A stretch of DNA of 52,657 nucleotides from CAZLFQ01 sp964625465 (GTDB lineage Bacteria > Pseudomonadota > Alphaproteobacteria > Rickettsiales > Midichloriaceae), in NCBI GenBank assembly GCA_964625465.1, contig CAZVFD010000009.1, forward strand, positions 1-52,657. The letters are read 5' to 3'. The notes beneath the pieces are model-generated. The model worked only from the letters and a program-made list of their open reading frames with translations. It had not been told where the DNA came from and did not search any database. How positions within the stretch are numbered: position 1 is the stretch's first letter; every line of letters begins with the position of its first letter. The position numbers and the translations under genes are program-made. Shown one piece after another: positions 34,007 through 43,136 of the stretch.

Positions 34007-35294
34007 TCCTTTCTGTCTGAGGATTGGCTAATATACTTCCTACTACTGCAGGTGGAATGCCTACGTGCGGTTTTATATAAGGATTCTCGTCTGCAGCATT
34101 AGCTACATCAATGTGCAAATGTGTCGAAGATAAAAATGTCTTATACCTTGTAAGCGGACGAGAAAATAACAACTCTTTTAATTTTTCTAGCCCTTCTTTG
34201 AGAGCTTTATTAAATGATTCTAAAAGAGCTGGGATATGAGGTTTGTTATTTCTATGTTCAACATCTACTTTATAACTCCAACTTTCATTATCTTGACGTA
34301 ATGCGAGCTCATTTTCTATTGCACTAATACAATATTTTAGCTTTTCAGTTGAATTAGGTGCTAGGTTTCTTGCTAACGTCATGATTTCACTGTGCTCCCG
34401 CTCCTTAAGTGTTTTCAAATAGGCTTTGATTTTATTAATTTCTTCTATTGTGCGATTGTATTCATCTGTACGCACCTTGACATTAGAAGCAATAAATTGG
34501 GCCTCAACCTTGACTGATTCTTGAAGTTTCGCTTTAATTACTTGCATTAAATCTGGAAACAAGTCTATAACGAGTGGTGAAAATTGACTCATCTCGCGAA
34601 TAACATTATCCATATGGTTACGCAACATATTTATTGTGTCACAACCTAATTCTTGTACCATCTGCAAGTTTAGTGACTTAATCATCTCCATTCTAAACCT
34701 TGCATTGCACGGTACTATATTCACTTGGTCTTGGTATGTAGCCTTTCCTAGAAATTTGATTAGCTCCAAGCATTTTGGATGATCGAAGGATACTAAAGCT
34801 TTTAACTCCTTGAGTGAAAAATTCTGATCGACAAGAGATTGTGTGGTGTCTGAGAAATAGTTAATGACTTTTTGAGTAAAGTACTCATTTGGCCTATCTT
34901 TAAAGGTGTTGCAAAGAATTAATCCAATTTCGAAAATCGGATTGAGTTTAATATCATAATTATACTTTTGAAGAAAATATTGCAGCGCGTTTAAAGTTGC
35001 TAGTAAAAGGAAAATTTGGCTCATATCTTGAGTGGCTTCCCAAATTTCTTCTGGAGATACACTTGCTATAATCTTCTGGTAATCATCACTTTTAATTAAT
35101 GAGACTAAAGATTCCAGCTTACTTGCTACGTCCTGTCTCAACTCTAAATCAATAGAACTCAAAATGCCATTAGCTTCTTCCTTCAATTTTATAAACGCTT
35201 GATCTTTCTGTAACATATAAAGTTTCCAGCTTGTTTTTTTGAAGTTTACTACAATCCATTTCTTATGGATAGGTGCAGTTATATATATAGGCAT
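33975..35294 (-). CDS. Unknown protein carried by the transposon-like element
   Basis: The 439-residue, mostly helical, soluble-looking protein matches nothing I recognise. It has helical stretches near 85-115 and a charged coiled-coil-like region at 255-310 (KVRTDEYNRTIEEINKIKAY). No DDE, HUH, tyrosine- or serine-recombinase motifs are seen. The first 26 residues may not be translated: ATG 35216 (MLQKDQAF) has GGA upstream, while ATG 35294 has no site. Its last 8 residues and stop lie inside the left inverted repeat. In the right copy the stop codon TAA is GAA, and the frame runs on for 46 residues, so the gene was perhaps longer. It could be a passenger (effector-like) or a novel mobility protein. 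Confidence 0.6.
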   Translation of the reverse strand: MPIYITAPIHKKWIVVNFKKTSWKLYMLQKDQAFIKLKEEANGILSSIDLELRQDVASKLESLVSLIKSDDYQKIIASVSPEEIWEATQDMSQIFLLLATLNALQYFLQKYNYDIKLNPIFEIGLILCNTFKDRPNEYFTQKVINYFSDTTQSLVDQNFSLKELKALVSFDHPKCLELIKFLGKATYQDQVNIVPCNARFRMEMIKSLNLQMVQELGCDTINMLRNHMDNVIREMSQFSPLVIDLFPDLMQVIKAKLQESVKVEAQFIASNVKVRTDEYNRTIEEINKIKAYLKTLKEREHSEIMTLARNLAPNSTEKLKYCISAIENELALRQDNESWSYKVDVEHRNNKPHIPALLESFNKALKEGLEKLKELLFSRPLTRYKTFLSSTHLHIDVANAADENPYIKPHVGIPPAVVGSILANPQTERIVSKAETALV

Positions 35295-35391
35295 TGAGAT
35301 ATTCTAATGAGCAAGAGAACACAAGAGTAAAGCAATGTCAGTAATATGCTTACGAAGAGGTATGGCGCATATAAAATTGCTAATAGGCATG

Positions 35392-35568
35392 TTGTAAGCA
35401 AAGCAGAAACGGCATTGGTAGAATCTAAAAACTCATTAATTCGATTATATCTTGCTAGATTTAACAGAAAAACAAGACACTTCTCAAAAGCTCTAGATAT
35501 GATTTACTACTCATTACTTATTCTTTTTAATAAAAATCTTGCTTTGTCTATATTTACTTAACATCACC
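35392..35568 (-). repeat. Right 177-bp terminal inverted repeat
   Basis: Inverse of 33830-34006 with six mismatches. A short plus-strand frame (35346-35561) through it repeats SKAETALV and continues 46 residues; it is the duplicated gene end, not a separate gene. Confidence 0.9.
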
Positions 35569-35576
35569 AATAATGA
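35569..35576 (+). repeat. 8-bp direct repeat, right (target-site duplication)
   Basis: AATAATGA, identical to 33822-33829 and directly abutting the right inverted repeat. Confidence 0.8.
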
Positions 35577-35597
35577 TTTCAAATGAGACAACAGACG

Positions 35598-36416
35598 CTA
35601 TATCAAAACAGATAATTCTTTCATCAATACAATTACTACTTCTATCAGTATTAACGCAATTATCACCATCTCAAGTCGTGATGTGTGGATATGCTGAAGT
35701 TCATTTGATAATACTCCATATAATTCATGCAGTACTTCAAGGCGTTTGTTTAGTACGCTTAGGCGGAACTCTATGTCCATAAAATTTACAGCCATTTCGT
35801 AGTATGGCTCGTATTTCGGACGACGCCAGAAGAATTCTGGGGTATCTAAAATGGTGCTATGTAGGTTAATAGAATTTCTTTCTTCTAGAAGCTCTCCAAT
35901 TTTAATAGCTAAAGTTTTTCTAGAATACTGTATCTTGCCAGTTCTAATAATTTCTTTTGGAATATGTTTATTTGTTTCAATTGATTTATCAACTGAGTTT
36001 TCAAAGAAACTTAGTTTTACCGATTGCGATAAACCATAAGCAAGCGATAGTTTCAAATACGGATCATCTTCATGTAACGTAATTAGATCTGATTCCTCAT
36101 CGATTAAAGTATCCTCTTGGGTAATGTCGTCCTGATATTTGCATGAATCAGAAATATACTGCTCTAATGGTTGTGATAAAAATGGAGTTAGGCTTTTTAA
36201 AATTTCTTGCTCGCGGTTTTGGTCTAATCCCCAAAAAGTAACGCAGCCATAGCTAAAAACAAACATGTAATTAGGTGTAGATTCATCTACAGTTCCTAAT
36301 TTTACTAGCAATACCTCTGGCTCATGCAGTTTGGTTGCGCATCCTTGAATACTAAAAAATTCAGAAACTTTTTTTAAATCGTAACTGTCGCCGCAACAAT
36401 AATATCCGCATCTCAT
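35598..36416 (-). CDS. RMD1/YagE family (DUF155) protein
   Basis: The 272-residue protein matches the RMD1 family seen in fungi, where it is linked to mitochondria, and in some bacteria. Shared blocks: MFVFSYGCVTFWGLD (about 51-65), LKLSLAYGLSQSVKLSFFE, a RTGKIQYSRKTLAIKIGEL segment, LDTPEFFWRRPKYEPYYE, RLSVLNKRLEVLHEL and a C-terminal membrane helix after SRLEM (EMVIIALILIEVVIVLM). The N terminus is cysteine-rich (CGYYCCGDSY). The molecular role is unknown. The stop is 22 bases from the right direct repeat of the transposon-like element. dps lies 27 bases upstream of its start. Confidence 0.8.
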   Translation of the reverse strand: MRCGYYCCGDSYDLKKVSEFFSIQGCATKLHEPEVLLVKLGTVDESTPNYMFVFSYGCVTFWGLDQNREQEILKSLTPFLSQPLEQYISDSCKYQDDITQEDTLIDEESDLITLHEDDPYLKLSLAYGLSQSVKLSFFENSVDKSIETNKHIPKEIIRTGKIQYSRKTLAIKIGELLEERNSINLHSTILDTPEFFWRRPKYEPYYEMAVNFMDIEFRLSVLNKRLEVLHELYGVLSNELQHIHTSRLEMVIIALILIEVVIVLMKELSVLI

Positions 36417-36443
36417 ATAAATAAATCTGTAGTTTCCTTCATA

Positions 36444-36884
36444 TTATGACGTATAAGCACCAAGCATCCAAGCGTTTTTTTGGTGGATTGTCATTCTTTC
36501 AATCATAATGTCCATTGTTACCAAGTCACCTGTAGACTCAGCAAGCTTAGCGCATGCACTTAAAACTTTCACGATACTATGTTGATCCGCTGCTAATTCC
36601 TTAACCATTTTTTGCCATGTAGCTTTTTCATCGCCGTCTTTTATGTGGCATTTTTTATCAAAGATTTTAAATGTTGCTGGAACTTTCTCACCTAACGCCC
36701 TAATTCTTTCGGCTACTGTATCAACTGCTTCAGCTAGATCTTCGTACTGCGATTGAAAAGTTTTGTGTAAATCGCCAAAGTTAGATCCTGTTACATTCCA
36801 GTGGTAATTTTGGGTTTTGAGATATAACGCATATGTATCCGCAAGCACGTGATTTAAATGCTCAATAACTTTTTTGTTTTTCAT
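36444..36884 (-). CDS. dps: Dps-type DNA-protecting ferritin-like protein
   Basis: The 146-residue protein forms a dodecamer that stores iron and protects DNA from peroxide. Ferroxidase ligands His28, His40, Asp55 and Glu59 have the family spacing (YHWNV..GDLH, then AEAVDTVAER). The typical helix order is intact and length is normal. It is likely induced by oxidative stress or starvation in related bacteria; no regulator site was identified. It is upstream of the RMD1-family gene on the minus strand and divergent from recJ. Confidence 0.93.
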   Translation of the reverse strand: MKNKKVIEHLNHVLADTYALYLKTQNYHWNVTGSNFGDLHKTFQSQYEDLAEAVDTVAERIRALGEKVPATFKIFDKKCHIKDGDEKATWQKMVKELAADQHSIVKVLSACAKLAESTGDLVTMDIMIERMTIHQKNAWMLGAYTS

Positions 36885-37013
36885 AATAAAAACCTTAATG
36901 ACCTTACACTACAAGGATACCAATATAACAAGCCTTTGTGCAAGTTTTAAACTTAATGTTTACTCTCAGACTTTAAAAAGATACAATTAAAGTTGTATAT
37001 GAGAGAGAGTGAG

Positions 37014-38818
37014 ATGTTGGCTGAGTATGTGGAAAATGGTGGAAACAATCTTGGGAAATCAGTAAAGGGCCTGAAATGGTCTGTTTTGGATCCTGATGAG
37101 AGAGTTGTACTAACTTTAACCCAAAAATTGGGGATTCCTGAGCTTCTTGCAAGGGTTTTGGCTAACCGTAAAGTTACTATGCCCGAAGAAGCTAGAAAAT
37201 TTTTAGATCCTAAGGTTAGAGATTTATTACCAGATCCATTTCTTTTAAAAGATATGAAGAAAGCAGCTGAGCGTCTTGCACAAGCAGTTATAAACAAAGA
37301 AAAAATTACTATTTTTGGTGATTATGACGTTGATGGCGCAACATCGTCTGCCTNNNNNNNNNNTTGCTTAAAAGGTTTTTTAGAGATGTTGGGCTAGAAG
37401 CAGGAATATACATTCCAAATAGAATTCTTGAAGGATATGGCCCCAACATCGAAGCCTTAAAAAAGCTTAAAGACGAAGGTAATTCGTTAGTCATAACTGT
37501 TGACTGTGGCATCGTATCTTTCGAGCCACTCAAGGGGGCAAAAGAATATGGATTAGACATTATTGTCTTAGATCACCACTTAAGTACTGACGAGATTCCC
37601 GATGCTTATGCTGTAGTAAACCCAAATAGGTTTGACGATGATTTTGAATTCAAGTCTCTTGCCGCAGTTGGCGTAGCATTTTTAAGCGTTGTGGCAATCA
37701 GAGTAGAACTAAGAAACAAAGGATATTTCAAAAATAAAACAGAACCAAATTTACTAGATTATCTTGATCTAGTTGCATTGGGTACTGTATGTGACGTAAT
37801 GCAACTAAACAACATAAATCGTGCGTTTGTGGCGCAGGGATTAAAGTTAATAAACCAAAGAAAAAACTTGGGTATAGCCACCCTATCAAATGTTGCAAGA
37901 CTTGAAGTTGTTCCACAAAGTTATCATTTAGGATTTGTAATTGGCCCAAGAATTAATGCTGGCGGCAGAGTTGGAGAAGGATTATTAGGGGCGCAATTAC
38001 TATCAACGCTAGATCCAATGGAAGCATTTTCTATTGCAACAAAACTAGAACAACTTAATGACGAAAGAAGGTCTGTAGAGTCATTAATCTTGGAAGATGC
38101 AATTAAAGAGATCGAATTGAATAATCTTGCCAATAATTCACTGATAGTTGTCAAAGGAAGTAATTGGCATCAGGGCATTCTTGGCATTCTAGCAAGTAGG
38201 ATTAAAGAAAAATATAATAGACCAGCTGCAATCATTTCTTTTGTTGATGGGATAGGAAAAGGATCAGCAAGATCAATTACAGGAATCGATCTTGGGAGTT
38301 TGCTTGCCAGTGCTAAACAAAAAGGGCTACTACTTCATGGTGGAGGTCACGCAATGGCAGGTGGGTTTACTATTCAAGAAGACAAACTAGATGACTTCCA
38401 AAAATTTGTTACTGAAAGTTTAGGAAATACCGATGAAGTGTTTTCAAAAGCAAAAGAATACGAAGTGGATGCAGTAGTATCACTAAGCGCTGTAAATGGA
38501 GAGTTAAACAGAACAATGAGCAGAGCCGCACCCTTTGGTAACGGCAATCATCAACCAAGATTTGCTCTTGTAAATGTGACTATAGTTAACATACACGTTG
38601 TTGGCAAAATTCACTTCATGGTGATTGTCGCAGATAAAAAAACAGATAAGCACATGAAAAATACTCTAAAGTGTATGCTATTTAAAGCTGTGGATTCTGA
38701 ACTTGGGAAATTTATTACACAAAACAAAGGCAAAGAATTAACTCTAATTGGCTTTATTCAAGGAAATATTTACGACAAGGAAAAAGCCGACTTTATTATA
38801 GAAGATATCTGCTATTAG
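37014..38818 (+). CDS. recJ: Single-stranded-DNA exonuclease RecJ, split by N-gap
   Basis: A 5'-3' single-strand exonuclease for recombination and mismatch repair. The DHH motifs are present: GDYDVDGATS, VDCG, LDHHL, and later GKGSARS and GGGHAMAGGF (DHHA1). The 10-N run at 37354-37363 falls in the GATSSA-LLKRFFR motif; joining the flanks with a 1-base overlap (T) restores GCC TTG CTT AAA in frame, so the gene is intact and about 600 residues. Start at 37014 is chosen for its purine-rich site (GAGAGAGTGAG); ATG 36999 is possible. No overlapping neighbours. Confidence 0.94.
37354..37363. other. Assembly gap (10 N) inside recJ
   Basis: Joining the flanks with a one-base overlap restores the reading frame and the DHH motif, so little or nothing is missing. 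Confidence 0.9.
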
Positions 38819-38886
38819 TTTAAAAAACTGTTTTTTCTACGTTTTTTGGTATACCCTATAAATGTGGTGGGTATTAGGAGTGTATT

Positions 38887-39282
38887 ATGGCTGGGGGGCT
38901 TAATACAGGAATTAGTACGTTTCAAGGAGTTTTATTTGGCTCATCATTGGGCATAGCTTTACTAGGTGGTGGAGGTGTTTTTTTTCAACCCAGTATGCCA
39001 AAAGGATATACAGCTACATCTTGGAAAATCAAAAAATTCCTAGATAGTTTAACGCTAGGAATAGTAGGTTTGGTCGGCGGGGGGCTGTGTGGGTTAATGT
39101 GGGCAAGATCGCCACATCTTCAACTAACCAGTCTCCATAGCAATATTATTTTATATTCACTAATTGGACTCGGAACGTATAATACAACATTTTATCTGAC
39201 AAAGCCTATATTAAAACAAGATGCTGCTAAAATATCTTTTGCAGCGTCTGTTGCCACAGTTTCCGCAGCCATGTATAGATAA
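38887..39282 (+). CDS. Small Gly-rich membrane protein, unknown
   Basis: The 131-residue protein has four hydrophobic segments (about 15-33, 53-73, 84-100, 113-128) with many glycines, and no charged catalytic motif. TTAGGAG is well placed before the ATG at 38887. It lies 68 bases after recJ and 127 bases before sucA. Not recognised. Confidence 0.6.
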   Translation: MAGGLNTGISTFQGVLFGSSLGIALLGGGGVFFQPSMPKGYTATSWKIKKFLDSLTLGIVGLVGGGLCGLMWARSPHLQLTSLHSNIILYSLIGLGTYNTTFYLTKPILKQDAAKISFAASVATVSAAMYR

Positions 39283-39409
39283 GCAATCTTAACTGCCCAG
39301 TCCCAGCAAAAAACGATCTATTCAAACTCAACATACAGCACTTATTGATTTAACTAGACTTTACCGTTATTCTGTAATAAGAAGAGCCCAGAAGTTTCAG
39401 AGAAAAATT

Positions 39410-42253
39410 ATGTCAAATTTAAAGAACACATCCTATCTATTTGGAAGCAATGCAGTTTTCATTGAAGAGCTATATAGTAAATATACGCAAGACCCATCGT
39501 CTGTAGACCAAGAATGGCAAAATTATTTCAAAAGTTTAAATGACAATGCAGCTAATGTTCAAAAAGCTGCTAGTGGCGCTGCATGGAAACCATATAAAAA
39601 CCGTGTAATTGGCGCTATTGACAAAGAAGAGTTAAAAGCAAAACCAGCGAAAGCTGCAAATGCAGTAGCAAGTACGGAAGATATGATGAACAGCTTAAAA
39701 GCTGCGAACTTAATCAATGCATACAGAACTTATGGTCACACCGACGTTGTACTTGATCCATTGGGCTTGAAGCAACCTGCATACCACCCAGAATTAGACT
39801 ATAAATCTCACGGATTCTCTGATGCAGATTTAGATAAAACAATCCACCTTGGTGGAACATTCGGCGTAGAAAGCGCTCCACTTAGGGATTTAGTACACAC
39901 ATTGAAATCTATATATAGTAACCGTGTTGCTGCTGAATTCATGCATATTGAAAGTGCTGAAGAGCGCCATTGGTTACAACGTAAATTAGAATTAACAGCT
40001 GGCACCGTTTCAATCAGTACAGAGGAAAAGAAACGAGCTCTACAAGACATAATGGAAGCTGAGATGTTTGAAAGCTTCTTACATACAAAATTCCCAGGAA
40101 CCAAACGTTTCTCTGTTGAAGGATTAGAGAACTCGATCTCTTGTATGGAAGTAATCGTAAGACACTCGGTACAATTTGGTGTACGCGAATACGTTTTAGG
40201 CATGGCTCATAGGGGGAGATTAAACACCCTTACAAAAGTTATGGGTAAACCATATCATGCAATGCTCTCTGAATTCAAAGGTGAGCTTGCGTTCCCTGAT
40301 AATATGGGAATTCCAGGTGATGTAAAATACCACTTAGGCACATCATCAGACATAGAAGTTGATGGACACAAAGTACACTTAACACTAACCCCTAACCCAT
40401 CGCATCTAGAAGTTGTAAATGCAGTTGTACTGGGTCGTGTTCGGGCGAAACAAGATCTGAGAAAAGATGCTGACCGTTCTCAGGTATTAGGAATTTTAGT
40501 CCATGGTGACGCTGCATTCGCAGGGCAAGGATCAGTTATGGAAGCACTTGCACTATCGCAACTCAAAGCGTACCACACAGGTGGAACGATGCATGTCGTC
40601 TCTAATAACCAAATTGGTTTCACAACCAATCCTGAGGATTCAAGATCAACTCTTTATTCTACCGATATTGCAAAATTCATTGGCGCGCCAATTTTCCACG
40701 TGAATGGTGATGATGCTGAAGCTGTTGTATTTGTAAGTAAGTTGGCTTCCGAATACCGCGCTAAGTTTAAAAAGGACGTTGTGATCGATGTGGTTGGCTA
40801 CAGAAAATATGGTCATAACGAAGGTGATGAACCTTTCTTCACTCAACCAGTTATGTATGCTGTAATAAAAAACAAAGAAAACCCAGCACAAGTCTATGCA
40901 AATAAATTAATCTCCGAAGGACTTATTTCAGCAGCAGAGTTTGAAACAATGCAACAAACTTTCAAACAAAAACTTGATGCAGAGTTTGCCTTATCAGTTG
41001 GTTACAAACCAAACAAAGCCGATTGGTTATCTGCAAACTGGAGTCAATTTGAACCTGCAAAAGTTGATAGAGAAGAAGTGGTAACAGGAGTTAAAGCTTC
41101 AAAACTAAAAGAGCTTGGACATAAACTTTGTGAGTATCCAAAAGAATTCAACATAAATACAAAAGTTCTGCGCCAATTAGAAGCTAAGAAAAAAATGATT
41201 GAAACTGGCAAAGATATTGACTGGGGAACTGGTGAAGCACTTGCATTCGCATCACTTCTAGACGAAGGATTCCCAATCAGAATGACTGGCCAAGATGTAA
41301 AGAGAGGCACATTTTCTCATCGTCACGCAGTTTTATTCGATCAGGAATCACAGCAAGAATTTGCTCCTTTGAATAACTTATCAGACAGCCAAAAAGCAAA
41401 GTTAGAGATTTATAACAGTAACCTTTCTGAGTTTGCAGTACTTGCATTTGAATATGGTTATAGCTATGCAGACCCAATGACACTAACAATTTGGGAAGCT
41501 CAATTCGGTGATTTCGCAAACGGAGCACAAGTTGTAATTGACCAATACATAACTTCTGGTGAAGCTAAGTGGTTAAGAATGTCTGGCATTACAATGTTGC
41601 TGCCTCATGGATATGAAGGACAAGGCCCAGAGCATAGCTCTGCAAGATTGGAGAGATTCTTACAATCATGCGCGAGTGATAACATTCAAGTATTGAATTG
41701 CACAACACCTGCTTCAATATACCATGCACTTCGCAGACAACAAAAACGCAACTTCAGAAAGCCATTAGTCGTCATGTCACCTAAATCGTTACTACGTCAT
41801 AAGCTTGTTGTGTCAACTTTTGAAGAAATGAAAGAAGGAACAAAATTTGAACCAGTACTTGGCGATAAAGAAGTAGTAGCAAATAAAGTTACTAAAGCTG
41901 TTATCTGCTCTGGCAAAGTGTATTACGACCTATTTGAAAAACGCCAAGAGCTTGGCAGGCAAGATATTGCATTAATTAGAATGGAACAATTATATCCATT
42001 CCCTACAGTTCAATTAGGTATGGAACTTGCGAAATATCCAAATGCTGAAGTAATTTGGTGCCAAGAAGAGCATGAAAATATGGGAGCATTCTATTTCGTT
42101 GAGCCAAGAATTGAGAAAGTTCTAAAAGCTGTGAAACACAAATCAACGCGTGCAAAATATATTGGCCGTGAGCGCTCTGCATCACCTGCTGTTGGATATA
42201 TGAAACTCCATACTGTAGAGAGTAAAAAAATCATGGACGCGCTGTTTGGATAA
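39410..42253 (+). CDS. sucA: 2-oxoglutarate dehydrogenase E1 component
   Basis: The thiamine-diphosphate-dependent decarboxylase of the 2-oxoglutarate dehydrogenase complex in the TCA cycle. The 947-residue protein has the E1o N terminus (YLFGSNAVFIEELYSKY), MAHRGRLNTL, GDAAFAGQGSVMEAL (ThDP/Mg site), NNQIGFTTNP, RKYGHNEGDEP, and LLPHGYEGQGPEHSSARLER. Length is standard. sucB and lpd are not adjacent. Its need for thiamine diphosphate fits with the thiamine-regulated transporter at 32.3-33.7 kb. Confidence 0.96.
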   Translation: MSNLKNTSYLFGSNAVFIEELYSKYTQDPSSVDQEWQNYFKSLNDNAANVQKAASGAAWKPYKNRVIGAIDKEELKAKPAKAANAVASTEDMMNSLKAANLINAYRTYGHTDVVLDPLGLKQPAYHPELDYKSHGFSDADLDKTIHLGGTFGVESAPLRDLVHTLKSIYSNRVAAEFMHIESAEERHWLQRKLELTAGTVSISTEEKKRALQDIMEAEMFESFLHTKFPGTKRFSVEGLENSISCMEVIVRHSVQFGVREYVLGMAHRGRLNTLTKVMGKPYHAMLSEFKGELAFPDNMGIPGDVKYHLGTSSDIEVDGHKVHLTLTPNPSHLEVVNAVVLGRVRAKQDLRKDADRSQVLGILVHGDAAFAGQGSVMEALALSQLKAYHTGGTMHVVSNNQIGFTTNPEDSRSTLYSTDIAKFIGAPIFHVNGDDAEAVVFVSKLASEYRAKFKKDVVIDVVGYRKYGHNEGDEPFFTQPVMYAVIKNKENPAQVYANKLISEGLISAAEFETMQQTFKQKLDAEFALSVGYKPNKADWLSANWSQFEPAKVDREEVVTGVKASKLKELGHKLCEYPKEFNINTKVLRQLEAKKKMIETGKDIDWGTGEALAFASLLDEGFPIRMTGQDVKRGTFSHRHAVLFDQESQQEFAPLNNLSDSQKAKLEIYNSNLSEFAVLAFEYGYSYADPMTLTIWEAQFGDFANGAQVVIDQYITSGEAKWLRMSGITMLLPHGYEGQGPEHSSARLERFLQSCASDNIQVLNCTTPASIYHALRRQQKRNFRKPLVVMSPKSLLRHKLVVSTFEEMKEGTKFEPVLGDKEVVANKVTKAVICSGKVYYDLFEKRQELGRQDIALIRMEQLYPFPTVQLGMELAKYPNAEVIWCQEEHENMGAFYFVEPRIEKVLKAVKHKSTRAKYIGRERSASPAVGYMKLHTVESKKIMDALFG

Positions 42254-42311
42254 GCCATTTCAATTGGAAGACTAAATATATAAGCAGATTGTAAGTTGCT
42301 TGCGATAGCAT

Positions 42312-43136
42312 CTATGTAGTTATACGTCTTTTAAAGTACAAAAGATTTATCATCGTAGAGTAAATTAAGAAGAAAGAGGAATAAAGCACTATACTAATCA
42401 TGAGTGAGTAATTCTCATACAACGGAACCTGAGGCTTAAACATGCCTTGGTATATTGCCCCATAGTTCGGGGCAGAATTGTCAACTGCTTTGTAAAATAT
42501 ATGAATCACAAAATAAATTATGAGTATATAAAAGAAGACTCGCTTACTGCCTTTCATAGACTTCGCGCTTTCACTTGAAGAATACATATAATTATTACCT
42601 CCAATTATTCCGTAAGGAACTATTAGCATGCCCCTAATGTGCCTGTAAAAAGCTACTATACCAAAAATCACACACAACATAACTACATTAACAAACGACG
42701 AAAACCAATCCGTTATCACTCTTGCTAACATCAGATGTATCATAAAATAAGGATTGGTGATAATTAATAGAATTACCACAGGCATTAATACAATAATAAA
42801 TTTTATACTTCTTATAAAAACAAAAAAAACTGTCTTTAAAAAATATGCTGGATTTAAAATATAAGACCATAAATCAGACAGGTCTTGACTAAAATCATTA
42901 TTATTTTTTATAACAACAAGCGAAAAAACGTATGCAAGTGCTAAGATTGCTATGAATATTGAATACGGAAATAATAATATCGTTATACCAGATAAATCAC
43001 TACCAATATAAATAATTCCGATTAATGCCGATGAAATTGTTATATAGCCTATTAGCAGCAAAGGCTTAGCAAAAACTTTCTTAATAGCAAGAAACGCTAA
43101 TTGCAGGATTGAAAATATAGTTTCATTTTGCATCAC
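42312..43136 (-). CDS. Multi-pass membrane protein, unknown
   Basis: The 274-residue protein has six to seven hydrophobic segments. A cytoplasmic-type segment GGNNYMYSSSESAKSMKGSK near 182-201 resembles the serine-plus-KG motif of GPDPase_memb/DUF975-like membrane domains (LKRS...TKG). It is 13 bases inside the end of the upstream interrupted gene, and together with hemA forms a probable minus-strand operon. Role unknown; possibly related in fold to the gene upstream. Confidence 0.6.
   Translation of the reverse strand: MMQNETIFSILQLAFLAIKKVFAKPLLLIGYITISSALIGIIYIGSDLSGITILLFPYSIFIAILALAYVFSLVVIKNNNDFSQDLSDLWSYILNPAYFLKTVFFVFIRSIKFIIVLMPVVILLIITNPYFMIHLMLARVITDWFSSFVNVVMLCVIFGIVAFYRHIRGMLIVPYGIIGGNNYMYSSSESAKSMKGSKRVFFYILIIYFVIHIFYKAVDNSAPNYGAIYQGMFKPQVPLYENYSLMISIVLYSSFFLIYSTMINLLYFKRRITT

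Larger units (their letters stand above)
33830..35568. mobile_element. Transposon-like element with 177-bp terminal inverted repeats
   Basis: The 1739-bp segment is bounded by inverted repeats of 177 bases each (33830-34006 and 35392-35568) that differ at six positions. An exact 8-bp direct repeat (AATAATGA) flanks both outer ends, which fits target-site duplication. The only long gene inside codes for a 439-residue protein with no visible transposase signature. The element may be non-autonomous, mobilised by an enzyme coded elsewhere, or the protein may be an unrecognised recombinase. Removing the element and one repeat restores a continuous sequence between the riboswitch promoter and the end of the RMD1-family gene. 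Other copies in the genome were not visible in this window. Confidence 0.75.

Noticed and set aside
35346..35561. A plus-strand 71-codon frame
   Set aside because: It lies largely in the right inverted repeat and repeats the end of the element gene; it is a duplicated gene end, not an independent gene.
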